In this document: one piece after another, positions 52,934 to 61,450 of the stretch
How the letters are laid out: the number at the start of each line of letters is the position of its first letter
How positions within the stretch are numbered: the first letter of the stretch is position 1
Source: Clostridia bacterium
Lineage (GTDB): Bacteria > Bacillota > Clostridia > Lachnospirales > Lachnospiraceae
DNA length: 64,000 bases
NCBI GenBank assembly: GCA_910574255.1
Contig: CAJTAK010000005.1
Coordinates: 209,184-273,183, forward strand
Direction: 5' to 3'
Translations under genes and position numbers: made by a program
Notes under the pieces: model-generated
The model's database searches: none
What the model saw: the letters and a program-made list of their open reading frames with translations, nothing else
What the model was told of the DNA's origin: nothing

Positions 52934-53046
52934 GAATTATTAAACAAATTAGTCAATGCATAGAAAAGTGGGAACGTGAAGAGTATGATTTGGTATTGGG
53001 AAAAGGATACTCATTGGATAAAAGAAAATTGGAGAGAGCACTATGA
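52909..53046 (+). CDS. Small 45-residue ORF overlapping both neighbours
   Basis: The frame opens at ATG 52909, 22 bases before the end of the previous gene, and stops at TGA 53044, overlapping the next ATG as ATGA. The product is highly charged (MDEKHKRLRIIKQISQCIEK at the start, ending LDKRKLERAL) and predicted helical. Double overlap in an operon of tightly coupled genes argues that it is translated. Function unknown; it could also be a remnant. Confidence 0.5.
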   Translation: MDEKHKRLRIIKQISQCIEKWEREEYDLVLGKGYSLDKRKLERAL

Positions 53047-53525
53047 GATGTAAAGGCTTAAGGCTGCTGTGCGGGAGTGTGCTGAGCGGTGTGGCAGTGG
53101 GATATCTGATAAATGCTTATTGGGCAAAGAGGCAGAAAGTTTTACAACAACAGGAAGAAAAGCTCCAAGACCATTACTGGCTGTTAAATCATTGGTTAGA
53201 GTTTAAAAATGAGGGAAAAACGGCGGCTTCCTATTTTGAGGATATGGGCTATCATCATATAGCTATTTATGGAATGTCCGATTTGGCTAACCGTCTTATG
53301 GAGGACTTGGAGGGAAGCTCCATTCAGATTGATTATGGAATTGATCGCGATATCTGCTGTTCGAGCGCAAGAATATCAGATATTTATTTTCCGGAGGATG
53401 AGCTTCCAAAGGCAGATGCTATTGTAGTTACACCATATTCGGCAATGGAATCTATCAGTGCGATGCTTAAGAGTAAAGTAGACTGCCCGGTTATTTCCTT
53501 GGAAGAGGTTGTATGGAGTGTATAA
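53043..53525 (+). CDS. Membrane-anchored Rossmann-module protein
   Basis: 160 residues. An N-terminal membrane segment (LLCGSVLSGVAVGYLINAYW, about 8-27) and a short coiled region (KRQKVLQQQEEKLQDHY) lead to a Rossmann-like domain with IAIYGMSDLANRLMEDL near residue 73, and VVTPYSAMESI. There is no catalytic domain attached. The same module is fused to transferases in the surrounding genes, so this may be a membrane scaffold or regulatory subunit. It overlaps the small ORF upstream by four bases. Confidence 0.7.
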   Translation: MRCKGLRLLCGSVLSGVAVGYLINAYWAKRQKVLQQQEEKLQDHYWLLNHWLEFKNEGKTAASYFEDMGYHHIAIYGMSDLANRLMEDLEGSSIQIDYGIDRDICCSSARISDIYFPEDELPKADAIVVTPYSAMESISAMLKSKVDCPVISLEEVVWSV

Positions 53526-53527
53526 AA

Positions 53528-54604
53528 ATGAAAATGATTGCAATGTACTTACCACAGTTTCATGAAATTCCTGAAAATAATGATGCCTGGGGAAAAGGAT
53601 TTACGGAGTGGGTAAATGTGAAAAAAGCAAAGCCCTTATTTTTCGGACATAATCAGCCGCGGATTCCTTTGCATAATCATTATTATAATCTTTTGGATAA
53701 GGGCGTGTTGGAAGGACAGACTGCGTTGGCAAAGCGGGCAGGTATCTATGGATTTTGCTTTTATCATTATTGGTTTCATGGCAGGATGGTCTTGGAAAAG
53801 CCGGTTCAGATGCTTTTGGATAACAATAAGATAGATTTTCATTATTGTTTTTCCTGGGCTAATGAGCCTTGGACAAAAACCTGGCATGGCGCAGGAGGTA
53901 ATAAGGAGATTTTGATTCCGCAGACCTATGGAAAAGAGGATGAATGGCAGGAGCATTATAATTATTTCAGGCCTTTTTTTATGGATGAACGGTATATTAA
54001 GGAGGGAAACTGTCCGGTTCTGTTGATTTACCGTCTGCGGAATATACCCCATTTTAATGATATGATTCGCTTTTGGAATGAATGTGCCCGTGGGGATGGA
54101 TTTTCCGGAATATTTGTGGTTTCTATGAATAAAAGCCGGGAACATGTGGCAATGAGCCGTTTGGTAAATGCGTCAGTGGATTTTGAACCCAATAGAACAA
54201 AATCAGATTTACTTGAAACACCGTCCTGCCTGCCTGTAAAGGCAGAAGGGAGTCTCTGGTGGAATTGGTTTGCCATGAAACGTATTGATTATAAGCTCTT
54301 AAATGAAAAGATGCTTCATACTACACATGAAAAAAATCATTTTCGCATGGTATTTGCAGACTTTGATGATTCTCCTCGGAGAAATACAAGGGCCGTGGTT
54401 ATGAAGGGGAGTACGCCCAAGCGGTTTGGAAGATATTTGAGGAGAACCTTGCAACTGAGCCGGCAGGAGGGAAATGATTATGTGTTTTTAAATGCATGGA
54501 ATGAATGGGGAGAGGGAAACTACCTGGAGCCGGACGTAAGGCATGGCTATAAATATTTGAAGGAGATAAAAGCCGCCTTAGAATACCAGGGAAAGGAAAT
54601 TTGA
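53528..54604 (+). CDS. WbsX-family glycan synthesis protein (GH99-like fold)
   Basis: This 358-residue protein matches the WbsX family (PF14307): MIAMYLPQFHEIPENNDAWG at the start, GFTEWVNVKKAKPLF, GFCFYHYWFHGRMVLEKP near residue 76, FSWANEPWTKTW, and FLNAWNEWGEGNYLEPD near residue 322. These proteins occur in O-antigen and capsule loci and are proposed to be glycosyltransferases or glycosidases with a GH99-like barrel. The ATG at 53528 follows GGAGTG; a longer start overlaps the previous gene. Confidence 0.83.
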   Translation: MKMIAMYLPQFHEIPENNDAWGKGFTEWVNVKKAKPLFFGHNQPRIPLHNHYYNLLDKGVLEGQTALAKRAGIYGFCFYHYWFHGRMVLEKPVQMLLDNNKIDFHYCFSWANEPWTKTWHGAGGNKEILIPQTYGKEDEWQEHYNYFRPFFMDERYIKEGNCPVLLIYRLRNIPHFNDMIRFWNECARGDGFSGIFVVSMNKSREHVAMSRLVNASVDFEPNRTKSDLLETPSCLPVKAEGSLWWNWFAMKRIDYKLLNEKMLHTTHEKNHFRMVFADFDDSPRRNTRAVVMKGSTPKRFGRYLRRTLQLSRQEGNDYVFLNAWNEWGEGNYLEPDVRHGYKYLKEIKAALEYQGKEI

Positions 54605-54609
54605 GAACT

Positions 54610-55827
54610 ATGGATAATAAAAATCCTTTAGTTAGTATTGTTGTACCTGTATATAATGTATCTCTCTATATAGAAAAGTGTATCAAAAGTATACAGGAAC
54701 AAAGTTATGAAAACTTGGATATTATCCTTATAGATGATGGTTCCACAGATGGAACATCAGAAATTTGCGATAAAATCGCTGAAAATGATATGAGAATAAA
54801 AGTAGTTCATCAAAAGAATTCCGGAGTTGTCAGGGCAAGGAAGAGGGGCGTAGAGTTAGCAAAAGGAAAATATATTTCTTTTGTTGACGGAGATGATTGG
54901 ATTGAACCGGATATGATCAAGTTTATGCTGAATAATATCAGAGAAGCGGAGATTCTTTCCCTGGGAGTTTATGAGGAAGTTGCACCGGATAATATTGCGG
55001 TAAGATATGACGAATTTCCGGAAGGACTGTATATAGGTGAATCACAAATTGCTGAAATATTAAGGAATATGATTTATGATTTTGCCCAAGACCGTTTGCA
55101 GAGATTGACGCCTTGGGGATGGAATAAACTTTTTTTGAGTGTTCTGATTAAAAAAATTTATCAGGAAATAGATCCTGAGATTACGATTGCAGAAGATACG
55201 GTGTTCGTCTATAAATGTTTATTAAGGTGCAAATCGATAGTTATCAGCCATAATTGCTTCTATCATTACCAATATCGGGAAGAATCTGCCGTACATACGG
55301 CGAATCCTCATATGTTGATTAGCATTAATAAAATTTATCTTGCACTGTATACTGAATTTAACAAGCATCCAATGAGTGAATCCCTGCTTCTTCAACTGCA
55401 GAAGTGGGTTTTGCTGATGGATTATTGGGCTGTTAATATTTATTCGGGCTTTGATAAACGAATCTATATTCCGGAATTTGTTGCGAATCTTTCCGGTTTA
55501 GAAAATAAAAAGATAATATTATATGGGGCGGGAAAAGTAGGAAAGACGGCATATGAACAACTTAAAAAATTTGGTTATAATATTGTGTCATGGGTAGATA
55601 AAAATTTTAAATATTATCAGAATATAAATTTGCCGGTTACAACACCTCATAGATTAGCAGATAAAGACTTTGATTTGATTTACATCGCTGTCAGTGATCA
55701 GGAAGTAGCAGAGAAAATAAAAATGGAGTTATTGGCAAAAGGAATTCCGTACAATAAGTTAATATGGAAAGAACCTATGAAGATTTTTGATTATAGCGAA
55801 TGCCGAAGAATGAAAGGGTTAAGCTGA
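54610..55827 (+). CDS. Glycosyltransferase family 2 with C-terminal Rossmann module
   Basis: About 405 residues. The N-terminal GT2 domain opens LVSIVVPVYNVSLYIEKCI, with LIDDGSTDGTSEICDKIA near residue 42 and the DGDDW metal-binding motif near 95. From about residue 302 a Rossmann module follows (IILYGAGKVGKTAYEQLKKF, WVDKNF, DLIYIAVSD). The ATG at 54610 is preferred over an in-frame TTG at 54601. It would add a sugar from a nucleotide donor on the cytoplasmic face. Confidence 0.85.
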   Translation: MDNKNPLVSIVVPVYNVSLYIEKCIKSIQEQSYENLDIILIDDGSTDGTSEICDKIAENDMRIKVVHQKNSGVVRARKRGVELAKGKYISFVDGDDWIEPDMIKFMLNNIREAEILSLGVYEEVAPDNIAVRYDEFPEGLYIGESQIAEILRNMIYDFAQDRLQRLTPWGWNKLFLSVLIKKIYQEIDPEITIAEDTVFVYKCLLRCKSIVISHNCFYHYQYREESAVHTANPHMLISINKIYLALYTEFNKHPMSESLLLQLQKWVLLMDYWAVNIYSGFDKRIYIPEFVANLSGLENKKIILYGAGKVGKTAYEQLKKFGYNIVSWVDKNFKYYQNINLPVTTPHRLADKDFDLIYIAVSDQEVAEKIKMELLAKGIPYNKLIWKEPMKIFDYSECRRMKGLS

Positions 55828-55828
55828 A

Positions 55829-57262
55829 ATGAGGATATTATTGTATAACTGGATACCATTTGATGACAAGAATGGACGAGGCGGAGGAGTAACGGTATAT
55901 TTAAAGAATTTAATTGATGAAATGGTGAAAGAATATAGCTCCAACATAGAGGTGTTTTTTTTATCTTCCGGTTGTTATTATGATATATATAATGAAGAAA
56001 CGAGAGTTGAAGAAACATCAAATGTTTACGGGAAAAAATGCAGGACTTTTTCAATTATCAATTCTCCCGTATTTTCGCCGGGCTATCTGTCATTTTATTA
56101 TTTGGACAAGGTATTATATGACGAAACATTGAAAGATGTATTTTACAAATTTTTAAATGAATATGGACCCTTTGATGCTGTACATTTTCATAATTTAGAA
56201 GGTGTGTCAATTCAGCTTTTGGCATGCAAAAAAGATTATCCGAAAATAAAGTTTATCTATACGCTGCATAATTATTACCCGTTCTGCCCCCAGATTAATT
56301 TATGGAAGGAAGAGCGACGTAACTGTAATATTCAGGATACGGGTGAGATCTGTATGAAATGTATGGATCAGCATGTACCGGCGGAAAAGCTCAGACGTAA
56401 GATGGCAATGACCTACAACCTTGTAAAAAATCCGTCGGAGAACTTAGCCAAAGCATATAAATATTGCGGAAGTCAATTGGACAGCTATTTTGAAAAATTT
56501 GAAAAGAGTGATTTGTCAGAAGAGGATTATAAACGTGTAGTGGATGCGCTAAAACAATTTAGACAATATTTTGTAGAGATGATTAATACAAATATAGATC
56601 TTGTGTTAGCTGTTTCGGAAAGAGTCCGTGAAATTGCCATAAGAATGGGAATTCAAAAAGAACGATTGACTGTTTCCTATATAGGAACTAAAGCGGCTGA
56701 TTTTGCATTAAACCATGCAAATTGCACCTGTTTAAAAAAGGAACCTTTTTCTTTAATATATATGGGATATCAACGCATAGATAAGGGGTATTATTTTTTG
56801 GCGGAGGTTTTAAATAATATGCCGGAAGCTATAGCAAAAAAAATAGATGTTACGCTTTTGGCAAAGAAATATCCTAATTCGAAATATAAAGATACACAGA
56901 TAAATGAAGACAAATTTCATTCATTTATTGCAAAGGATGGTTATTTAAAAGATGAAATGCAGTCGTTATTAATGAATAAGCATTTGGGAATTATCCCGGT
57001 TTTATGGGAAGATAATTTGCCACAAGTAGCTATTGAGATGACAGCTTATGGTGTACCGATACTAACATCTGATTTAGGAGGCGCTTCGGAGCTATGCGGC
57101 GATAAGGCATTTGTTTTCCATGCAGGTGATGTTAATGATTGTATCAATAAAATTATCAATTTTGTTTCCCATCCGGAAATATTGGAAAAGTATTGGGAGA
57201 ACTATAAAGGGCTTAAAACAATGAAGGAACATTTAAAAGAACTAATAGAGCATTGGAGCTGA
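55829..57262 (+). CDS. Glycosyltransferase family 4
   Basis: This 477-residue GT-B enzyme has GRGGGVTVYLKNLIDEM near residue 12, FIYTLHNYYPFCPQINLW near residue 140, and the donor site LPQVAIEMTAYGVPILTSDL near residue 396. A Cys-containing insertion (CNIQDTGEICMKCMDQH near 168) could bind a metal, a feature of some long GT4 proteins. The gene starts one base after the preceding stop. Confidence 0.85.
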   Translation: MRILLYNWIPFDDKNGRGGGVTVYLKNLIDEMVKEYSSNIEVFFLSSGCYYDIYNEETRVEETSNVYGKKCRTFSIINSPVFSPGYLSFYYLDKVLYDETLKDVFYKFLNEYGPFDAVHFHNLEGVSIQLLACKKDYPKIKFIYTLHNYYPFCPQINLWKEERRNCNIQDTGEICMKCMDQHVPAEKLRRKMAMTYNLVKNPSENLAKAYKYCGSQLDSYFEKFEKSDLSEEDYKRVVDALKQFRQYFVEMINTNIDLVLAVSERVREIAIRMGIQKERLTVSYIGTKAADFALNHANCTCLKKEPFSLIYMGYQRIDKGYYFLAEVLNNMPEAIAKKIDVTLLAKKYPNSKYKDTQINEDKFHSFIAKDGYLKDEMQSLLMNKHLGIIPVLWEDNLPQVAIEMTAYGVPILTSDLGGASELCGDKAFVFHAGDVNDCINKIINFVSHPEILEKYWENYKGLKTMKEHLKELIEHWS

Positions 57263-57328
57263 ATCACAAATCAAGGCATGTAGGAAAGACTATTAGAAAG
57301 ATTGTATGGCATGGTGCAGGGCAAATAA

Positions 57329-58252
57329 ATGAAAATAAATCAGGGACAATATGAATCTATAATAATATATGGGATCGGGCAGTATTTTGAAAGTATTAAA
57401 GAAGACTTATTTCAATATGTAGAGCCTGACTATTTGTGCGACAGAAAATGGGATGATGATGTACCAAGTAGTTATCATGGCATACCAATTATAAAGAGAA
57501 AAGAACTGCCTCATTTAAAAAACAGCTTAATAATTATAACAACAGGTTCCCCCTGGATAACGGCTTCTATAAAAAATGAATTAAAGCTGGAGGAAGCATC
57601 TGTAATACATGCAAATGAAGTTCTTGGAAGACCTAAAAGTATAACAGGTAAGGAATTGAAAGAAGCTTCCCATAAGGGGTATTATCAGGATATATGGGAA
57701 AATCGCATCTACTTTAACGAGACAGTCCCAAATTCAATTATAATAAATTTTTTAGGGAAAAATAATACGCTGGAGATAGGTACTAATGTGACGGTAAATA
57801 ATCTGAAAATTTCCTTTGGAAATGGCGGAAGGTGCAGTATTGGGGAAAGAACAGAGGTGATGGGAGCAAATTTTGCGGTATCAGGAGCAAGTTTGAAGAT
57901 TGGAAGAGACTGTTTGCTTTCCTTTGGAGTATTTATACGAAATCATGATTCACATCATATTTTTGATGTTCATACACATGAAAGAATTAATTATCCTAAA
58001 GATATTGTAATTGATGATCATGTATGGATCGGACAAAATGCGATTATCCTGCCAGGCGCTGGAATAGGCAGGAATTCCATTGTAGGAGCCGGAACGGTTA
58101 CTTCCGGCCAGTTTGGCGAAAATCTAATTATTGCAGGGTGTCCGGCAAGAGTGATTCGCAAACAGGTATGTTGGAGCAGAGAGGATACGGCTTATTTTAG
58201 TTATGATACATTGGAAGAGTGTGCATCTCAGGAGGCGCTTAAATATCTATGA
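57329..58252 (+). CDS. Hexapeptide acyltransferase with N-terminal Rossmann module (PglD-like layout)
   Basis: 307 residues. Residues 1-100 are a Rossmann-like module (SIIIYGIGQYFESIKEDL). Residues about 145-285 form a left-handed beta-helix with LEIGTNVTVNNLKIS, IGRDCLLSFGVFIRNHDSHH, and VWIGQNAIILPGAGIGRNSI, and an end CPARVIRKQ. This is the order found in PglD-type sugar acetyltransferases. It would O- or N-acetylate a sugar of the second glycan. It is the last gene of the glycan block. Confidence 0.82.
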   Translation: MKINQGQYESIIIYGIGQYFESIKEDLFQYVEPDYLCDRKWDDDVPSSYHGIPIIKRKELPHLKNSLIIITTGSPWITASIKNELKLEEASVIHANEVLGRPKSITGKELKEASHKGYYQDIWENRIYFNETVPNSIIINFLGKNNTLEIGTNVTVNNLKISFGNGGRCSIGERTEVMGANFAVSGASLKIGRDCLLSFGVFIRNHDSHHIFDVHTHERINYPKDIVIDDHVWIGQNAIILPGAGIGRNSIVGAGTVTSGQFGENLIIAGCPARVIRKQVCWSREDTAYFSYDTLEECASQEALKYL

Positions 58253-58268
58253 AAGATAACAACTGAAT

Positions 58269-58282
58269 AAAGGCTTTACACC
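58269..58282 (+). repeat. Inverted repeat flanking a small gene, left copy
   Basis: AAAGGCTTTACACC is the exact reverse complement of 58568-58581. A third partial copy (GGCTTTACAC) is at 58597-58606. The small gene at 58352 lies between them. Confidence 0.6.
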
Positions 58283-58351
58283 TTTCAAGCGATCCATTAT
58301 AATATCAAGTAACAATACATTATAATAGAGTAACGAGAAGGTGATGAAGAT

Positions 58352-58534
58352 ATGACAGAAAAAGAAATGATAAAGGTATCTATAGAAGAGTTTTCCAGGC
58401 TTCAAAGTTATATGCTTGCAACTGAGAAAGATTCGAATGGTTACAAACTCATGAAAGAGCGTTACATTGAGTTAAAAGTAATTTTAACTTCTTTTGGCAT
58501 CAATCTAACAGAGATAGACAGGATCAAAGAATAG
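58352..58534 (+). CDS. Small 60-residue protein of unknown function
   Basis: The protein reads MTEKEMIKVSIEEFSRLQSY at its start and is predicted to be all helical and charged. GAGAAGGTGATGAAG supplies a ribosome site. It is flanked by inverted repeats and ends before a terminator, so it seems to be an independent unit between the glycan block and cysD. TATAAT-like sequences at about 58300 and 58320 could be its promoter. I do not recognise it. Confidence 0.6.
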   Translation: MTEKEMIKVSIEEFSRLQSYMLATEKDSNGYKLMKERYIELKVILTSFGINLTEIDRIKE

Positions 58535-58568
58535 CTCTGCAAACAAATCAAACAGCATGAAAGCATGG

Positions 58569-58611
58569 TGTAAAGCCTTTGTTGGATTATTAAGGGGCTT
58601 TACACTTTTTG
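58569..58611 (+). terminator. Terminator between the small gene and cysD
   Basis: GTGTAAAGCC (58569-58578) and GGCTTTACAC (58597-58606) pair perfectly and are followed by TTTTTGATTTTTT. The 5' arm overlaps the right copy of the flanking inverted repeat. Confidence 0.8.
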
Positions 58612-58632
58612 ATTTTTTAAAGGAGAATCCAT

Positions 58633-59547
58633 ATGACAGAAAGAAAAACAAACACCCACTTAGACGCCCTTGAGGCAGAAGCCATTTACATCATAAGAGA
58701 AGTAGCGGCGGAGTGCGAAAAGCCGGTAATGCTCTACTCCATTGGAAAGGACAGCTCGGTGATGCTTCACCTGGCACTGAAAGCATTCTATCCCGAGAAG
58801 CCCCCTTTCCCCTTTCTTCACATTGACACTACATGGAAGTTCAAGGATATGATCGCTTTCCGTGACCGGATTGCAAAGGAAAAAGGCATCGAAATGTTGG
58901 TTTACACCAACGAGGAGGGCGTACGCCAGGGCATCAATCCCTTTGATCACGGCTCTGCCTACACAGACATCATGAAAACTCAGGCATTAAAGCAGGCCCT
59001 TACCAAATACGGTTTTACGGCAGCCTTCGGCGGCGGCCGCCGGGATGAGGAGAAGTCCAGAGCTAAGGAGAGAATATTCTCCTTCCGCAACAGTGAACAG
59101 GCATGGGACCCCAAGAATCAGCGGCCGGAGATGTGGAAGCAGTATAACACGCAGCTTCACAAGGGCGAGAGCATCCGGGTATTTCCCATTTCCAACTGGA
59201 CAGAGAAGGATATCTGGCAGTACATTGAGAGGGAAAAGATAGAGATTGTGCCCCTGTACTTTGCAAAAGAACGCCCGGTGGTGTATCGGGACGGCAATAT
59301 TATCATGGTGGATGACGACAGGATGCGGATGCGCCTTCTTCCGGAAGAGCAGATAGAACAAAAAAGTGTCCGCTTCCGGACCCTGGGCTGCTATCCTCTG
59401 ACCGGCGGCGTGGAATCTACGGCAGACACCCTGGAAGAGATTGTAAAGGAAACCCTTGGAGCAGTGACCTCCGAGCGGACAAGCCGGGTGATTGATCATG
59501 AGGCGGCAGGAAGTATGGAAAGACGTAAGCGGGAGGGATATTTCTAA
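58633..59547 (+). CDS. cysD: Sulfate adenylyltransferase subunit 2
   Basis: This 304-residue PP-loop enzyme of the CysD type opens with [19 protein letters not shown]. It has [20 protein letters not shown] near residue 33 and [16 protein letters not shown] near 61. [17 protein letters not shown] (near 137) and [12 protein letters not shown] follow. With CysN it forms APS from ATP and sulfate. AAAGGAG precedes the ATG. It starts right after the terminator at 58569-58611 and is followed at once by the cysN-cysC fusion. No cysH or sulfite reductase gene is near. Confidence 0.95.
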   Translation: MTERKTNTHLDALEAEAIYIIREVAAECEKPVMLYSIGKDSSVMLHLALKAFYPEKPPFPFLHIDTTWKFKDMIAFRDRIAKEKGIEMLVYTNEEGVRQGINPFDHGSAYTDIMKTQALKQALTKYGFTAAFGGGRRDEEKSRAKERIFSFRNSEQAWDPKNQRPEMWKQYNTQLHKGESIRVFPISNWTEKDIWQYIEREKIEIVPLYFAKERPVVYRDGNIIMVDDDRMRMRLLPEEQIEQKSVRFRTLGCYPLTGGVESTADTLEEIVKETLGAVTSERTSRVIDHEAAGSMERRKREGYF

Positions 59548-59548
59548 T

Positions 59549-61375
59549 ATGAACGGACTACTAAAATTTATTACCTGCGGAAGTGTGGACGATGGAAAAT
59601 CAACGCTGATTGGGCATATGCTGTATGATGCCAAGCTGCTTTTTGCGGATCAGGAACGTGCCCTGGAGCTTGACAGCAAGGTGGGAAGCCGTGAGGGTGA
59701 GATTGATTATTCTCTGCTGCTGGACGGACTGATGGCGGAGAGGGAGCAGGGAATCACCATTGACGTGGCATACCGGTATTTTACCACGGAGAAAAGGAGC
59801 TTTATTGTTGCCGATACCCCCGGTCATGAGGAATATACCCGAAATATGGCAGTGGGAGCCTCCTTTGCGGATCTGGCGGTCATTCTTGTGGATGCGTCTC
59901 AGGGAATCCTGGTACAGACCAGGCGCCATGCCAGAATCTGTGCACTTATGGGAATCCGGCATTTTGTATTTGCCGTAAATAAGATGGATCTGGTGCGCTA
60001 TGATCAAAAGATCTATCGAAGGATCGAAAAGGATATTAAAAAGCTGGCAGTGGATCTGGAGCTTGACCATGTGAATGTGATTCCGGTTTCAGCCACAGAG
60101 GGGGATAATGTTACCTTAAAGTCACCCAGTATGCCATGGTACCAGGGAAAGACCCTCCTTGGACATCTGGAAACGGTGGATGTGGAGGATGAGACGGAGG
60201 AACAGGGCTTTGTTCTGCCTGTTCAGAGGGTCTGCAGGCCCAACCATACTTTCCGTGGATTTCAGGGGCAGATTGAATCCGGAACGGTTAAAAGGGGAGA
60301 TGGGATCACCGTTCTGCCAAGCAGGGAGAAAGCTATCGTGCAGTCGATTCTGGTAACGGATCAGGAGGCTTCGGAGGCTTCTGCGGGACAGGCGGTGACT
60401 GTTACCCTTGACAGGGAAATTGATGTTTCCCGGGGATGCATCCTTGTGAAGGATGCGGACTTGATTGTGAGCAGTATGTTTACGGCGACGATTCTCTGGA
60501 TGGATGACGTAGAGCTGACCCAGGGAAAGAATTTTCTGGTTAAGATAGGGACAAAGCTTATTCCTGCGGCCGTTATGGATATCAAGTATCGTGTCGATAT
60601 TAATACGGGAGAACATCTGGCCGCAACCCATTTATACAAAAATGAGATTGCAGTCTGCGATATTGCGGCAGCAGATGAAATCGTGTATGATACGTTCCGA
60701 AAGCATAAGGGAGTTGGAAGCTTTATCCTGATTGACCGGGTAACCAATATGACCTCTGCCTGCGGCGTGGTGGAGCATTCCCTAAGGAGATCCGAAAATA
60801 TCGTGTGGCAGAAGCTGGATATCACACGGGAGATCCGGGCCGGCAAGATGGGACAGAAGCCTTTGACCTTATGGTTTACGGGGCTTTCCGGTTCCGGAAA
60901 ATCTGCGCTGGCCAATGAGCTTGAAAAGCGTCTGAGCGTTGCCGGAAGGTTCACCATGCTTCTGGACGGAGACAATATCCGTATGGGGCTTAATAAGAAT
61001 CTTGGATTTGAGCCGGAGGATCGAATCGAGAATATAAGAAGAATTGCGGAAGTGGCCCGGCTTATGAATGATGCGGGACTGATTGTTCTTACCGCATTTA
61101 TCTCTCCTTTTGCCAGCGACAGGCAGAACGCAAGAGACATTATCGGAGAGGGAAATTTTGTTGAGATCTATGTGAGCACTCCTTTGGAGGAATGTGAGCG
61201 CAGGGATATCAAGGGTCTCTACCGGAAAGCCAGGGATGGCAGAATCCCTAATTTTACGGGTATTTCAAGTCCTTATGAAGTGCCTGAAAAAGCAGAGATT
61301 GTCATAGATACAAGCAAACAGTCCATTGAGGAATCCGTGGACATAGTACTTGAGGCACTGGAAAAGTATTTTTAG
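59549..61375 (+). CDS. cysNC: Sulfate adenylyltransferase subunit 1 / APS kinase fusion
   Basis: 608 residues. The N-terminal GTPase half has TCGSVDDGKSTLIGHMLYD (residues 9-27), DTPGHEEYTRNMA, and the NKMD guanine motif, with two beta-barrel domains after it. The APS kinase half starts with the P-loop LWFTGLSGSGKSALANEL near residue 445 and includes LDGDNIRMGLNKNLGF and GLYRKARDGRIPNFTGISSPYE. The fused enzyme takes sulfate through APS to PAPS, as NodQ does. The start at 59549 follows the cysD stop by one base, with GGGAGGG upstream. PAPS as end product fits supply of sulfotransferases. Confidence 0.95.
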   Translation: MNGLLKFITCGSVDDGKSTLIGHMLYDAKLLFADQERALELDSKVGSREGEIDYSLLLDGLMAEREQGITIDVAYRYFTTEKRSFIVADTPGHEEYTRNMAVGASFADLAVILVDASQGILVQTRRHARICALMGIRHFVFAVNKMDLVRYDQKIYRRIEKDIKKLAVDLELDHVNVIPVSATEGDNVTLKSPSMPWYQGKTLLGHLETVDVEDETEEQGFVLPVQRVCRPNHTFRGFQGQIESGTVKRGDGITVLPSREKAIVQSILVTDQEASEASAGQAVTVTLDREIDVSRGCILVKDADLIVSSMFTATILWMDDVELTQGKNFLVKIGTKLIPAAVMDIKYRVDINTGEHLAATHLYKNEIAVCDIAAADEIVYDTFRKHKGVGSFILIDRVTNMTSACGVVEHSLRRSENIVWQKLDITREIRAGKMGQKPLTLWFTGLSGSGKSALANELEKRLSVAGRFTMLLDGDNIRMGLNKNLGFEPEDRIENIRRIAEVARLMNDAGLIVLTAFISPFASDRQNARDIIGEGNFVEIYVSTPLEECERRDIKGLYRKARDGRIPNFTGISSPYEVPEKAEIVIDTSKQSIEESVDIVLEALEKYF

Positions 61376-61396
61376 TATTATTCATGGCTATTTTAA

Positions 61397-61434
61397 ATCT
61401 CCACGCCAATTACTTTGCTGATTGGCGTGGAGAT
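61397..61434. terminator. Hairpin between convergent cysNC and LacI genes
   Basis: Perfect 14-base arms ATCTCCACGCCAAT and ATTGGCGTGGAGAT surround a 10-base loop. AT-rich DNA lies on the left side, so it probably terminates at least the leftward LacI transcript and perhaps both. Confidence 0.65.
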
Positions 61435-61450
61435 CGCAGAGTAATACGGC

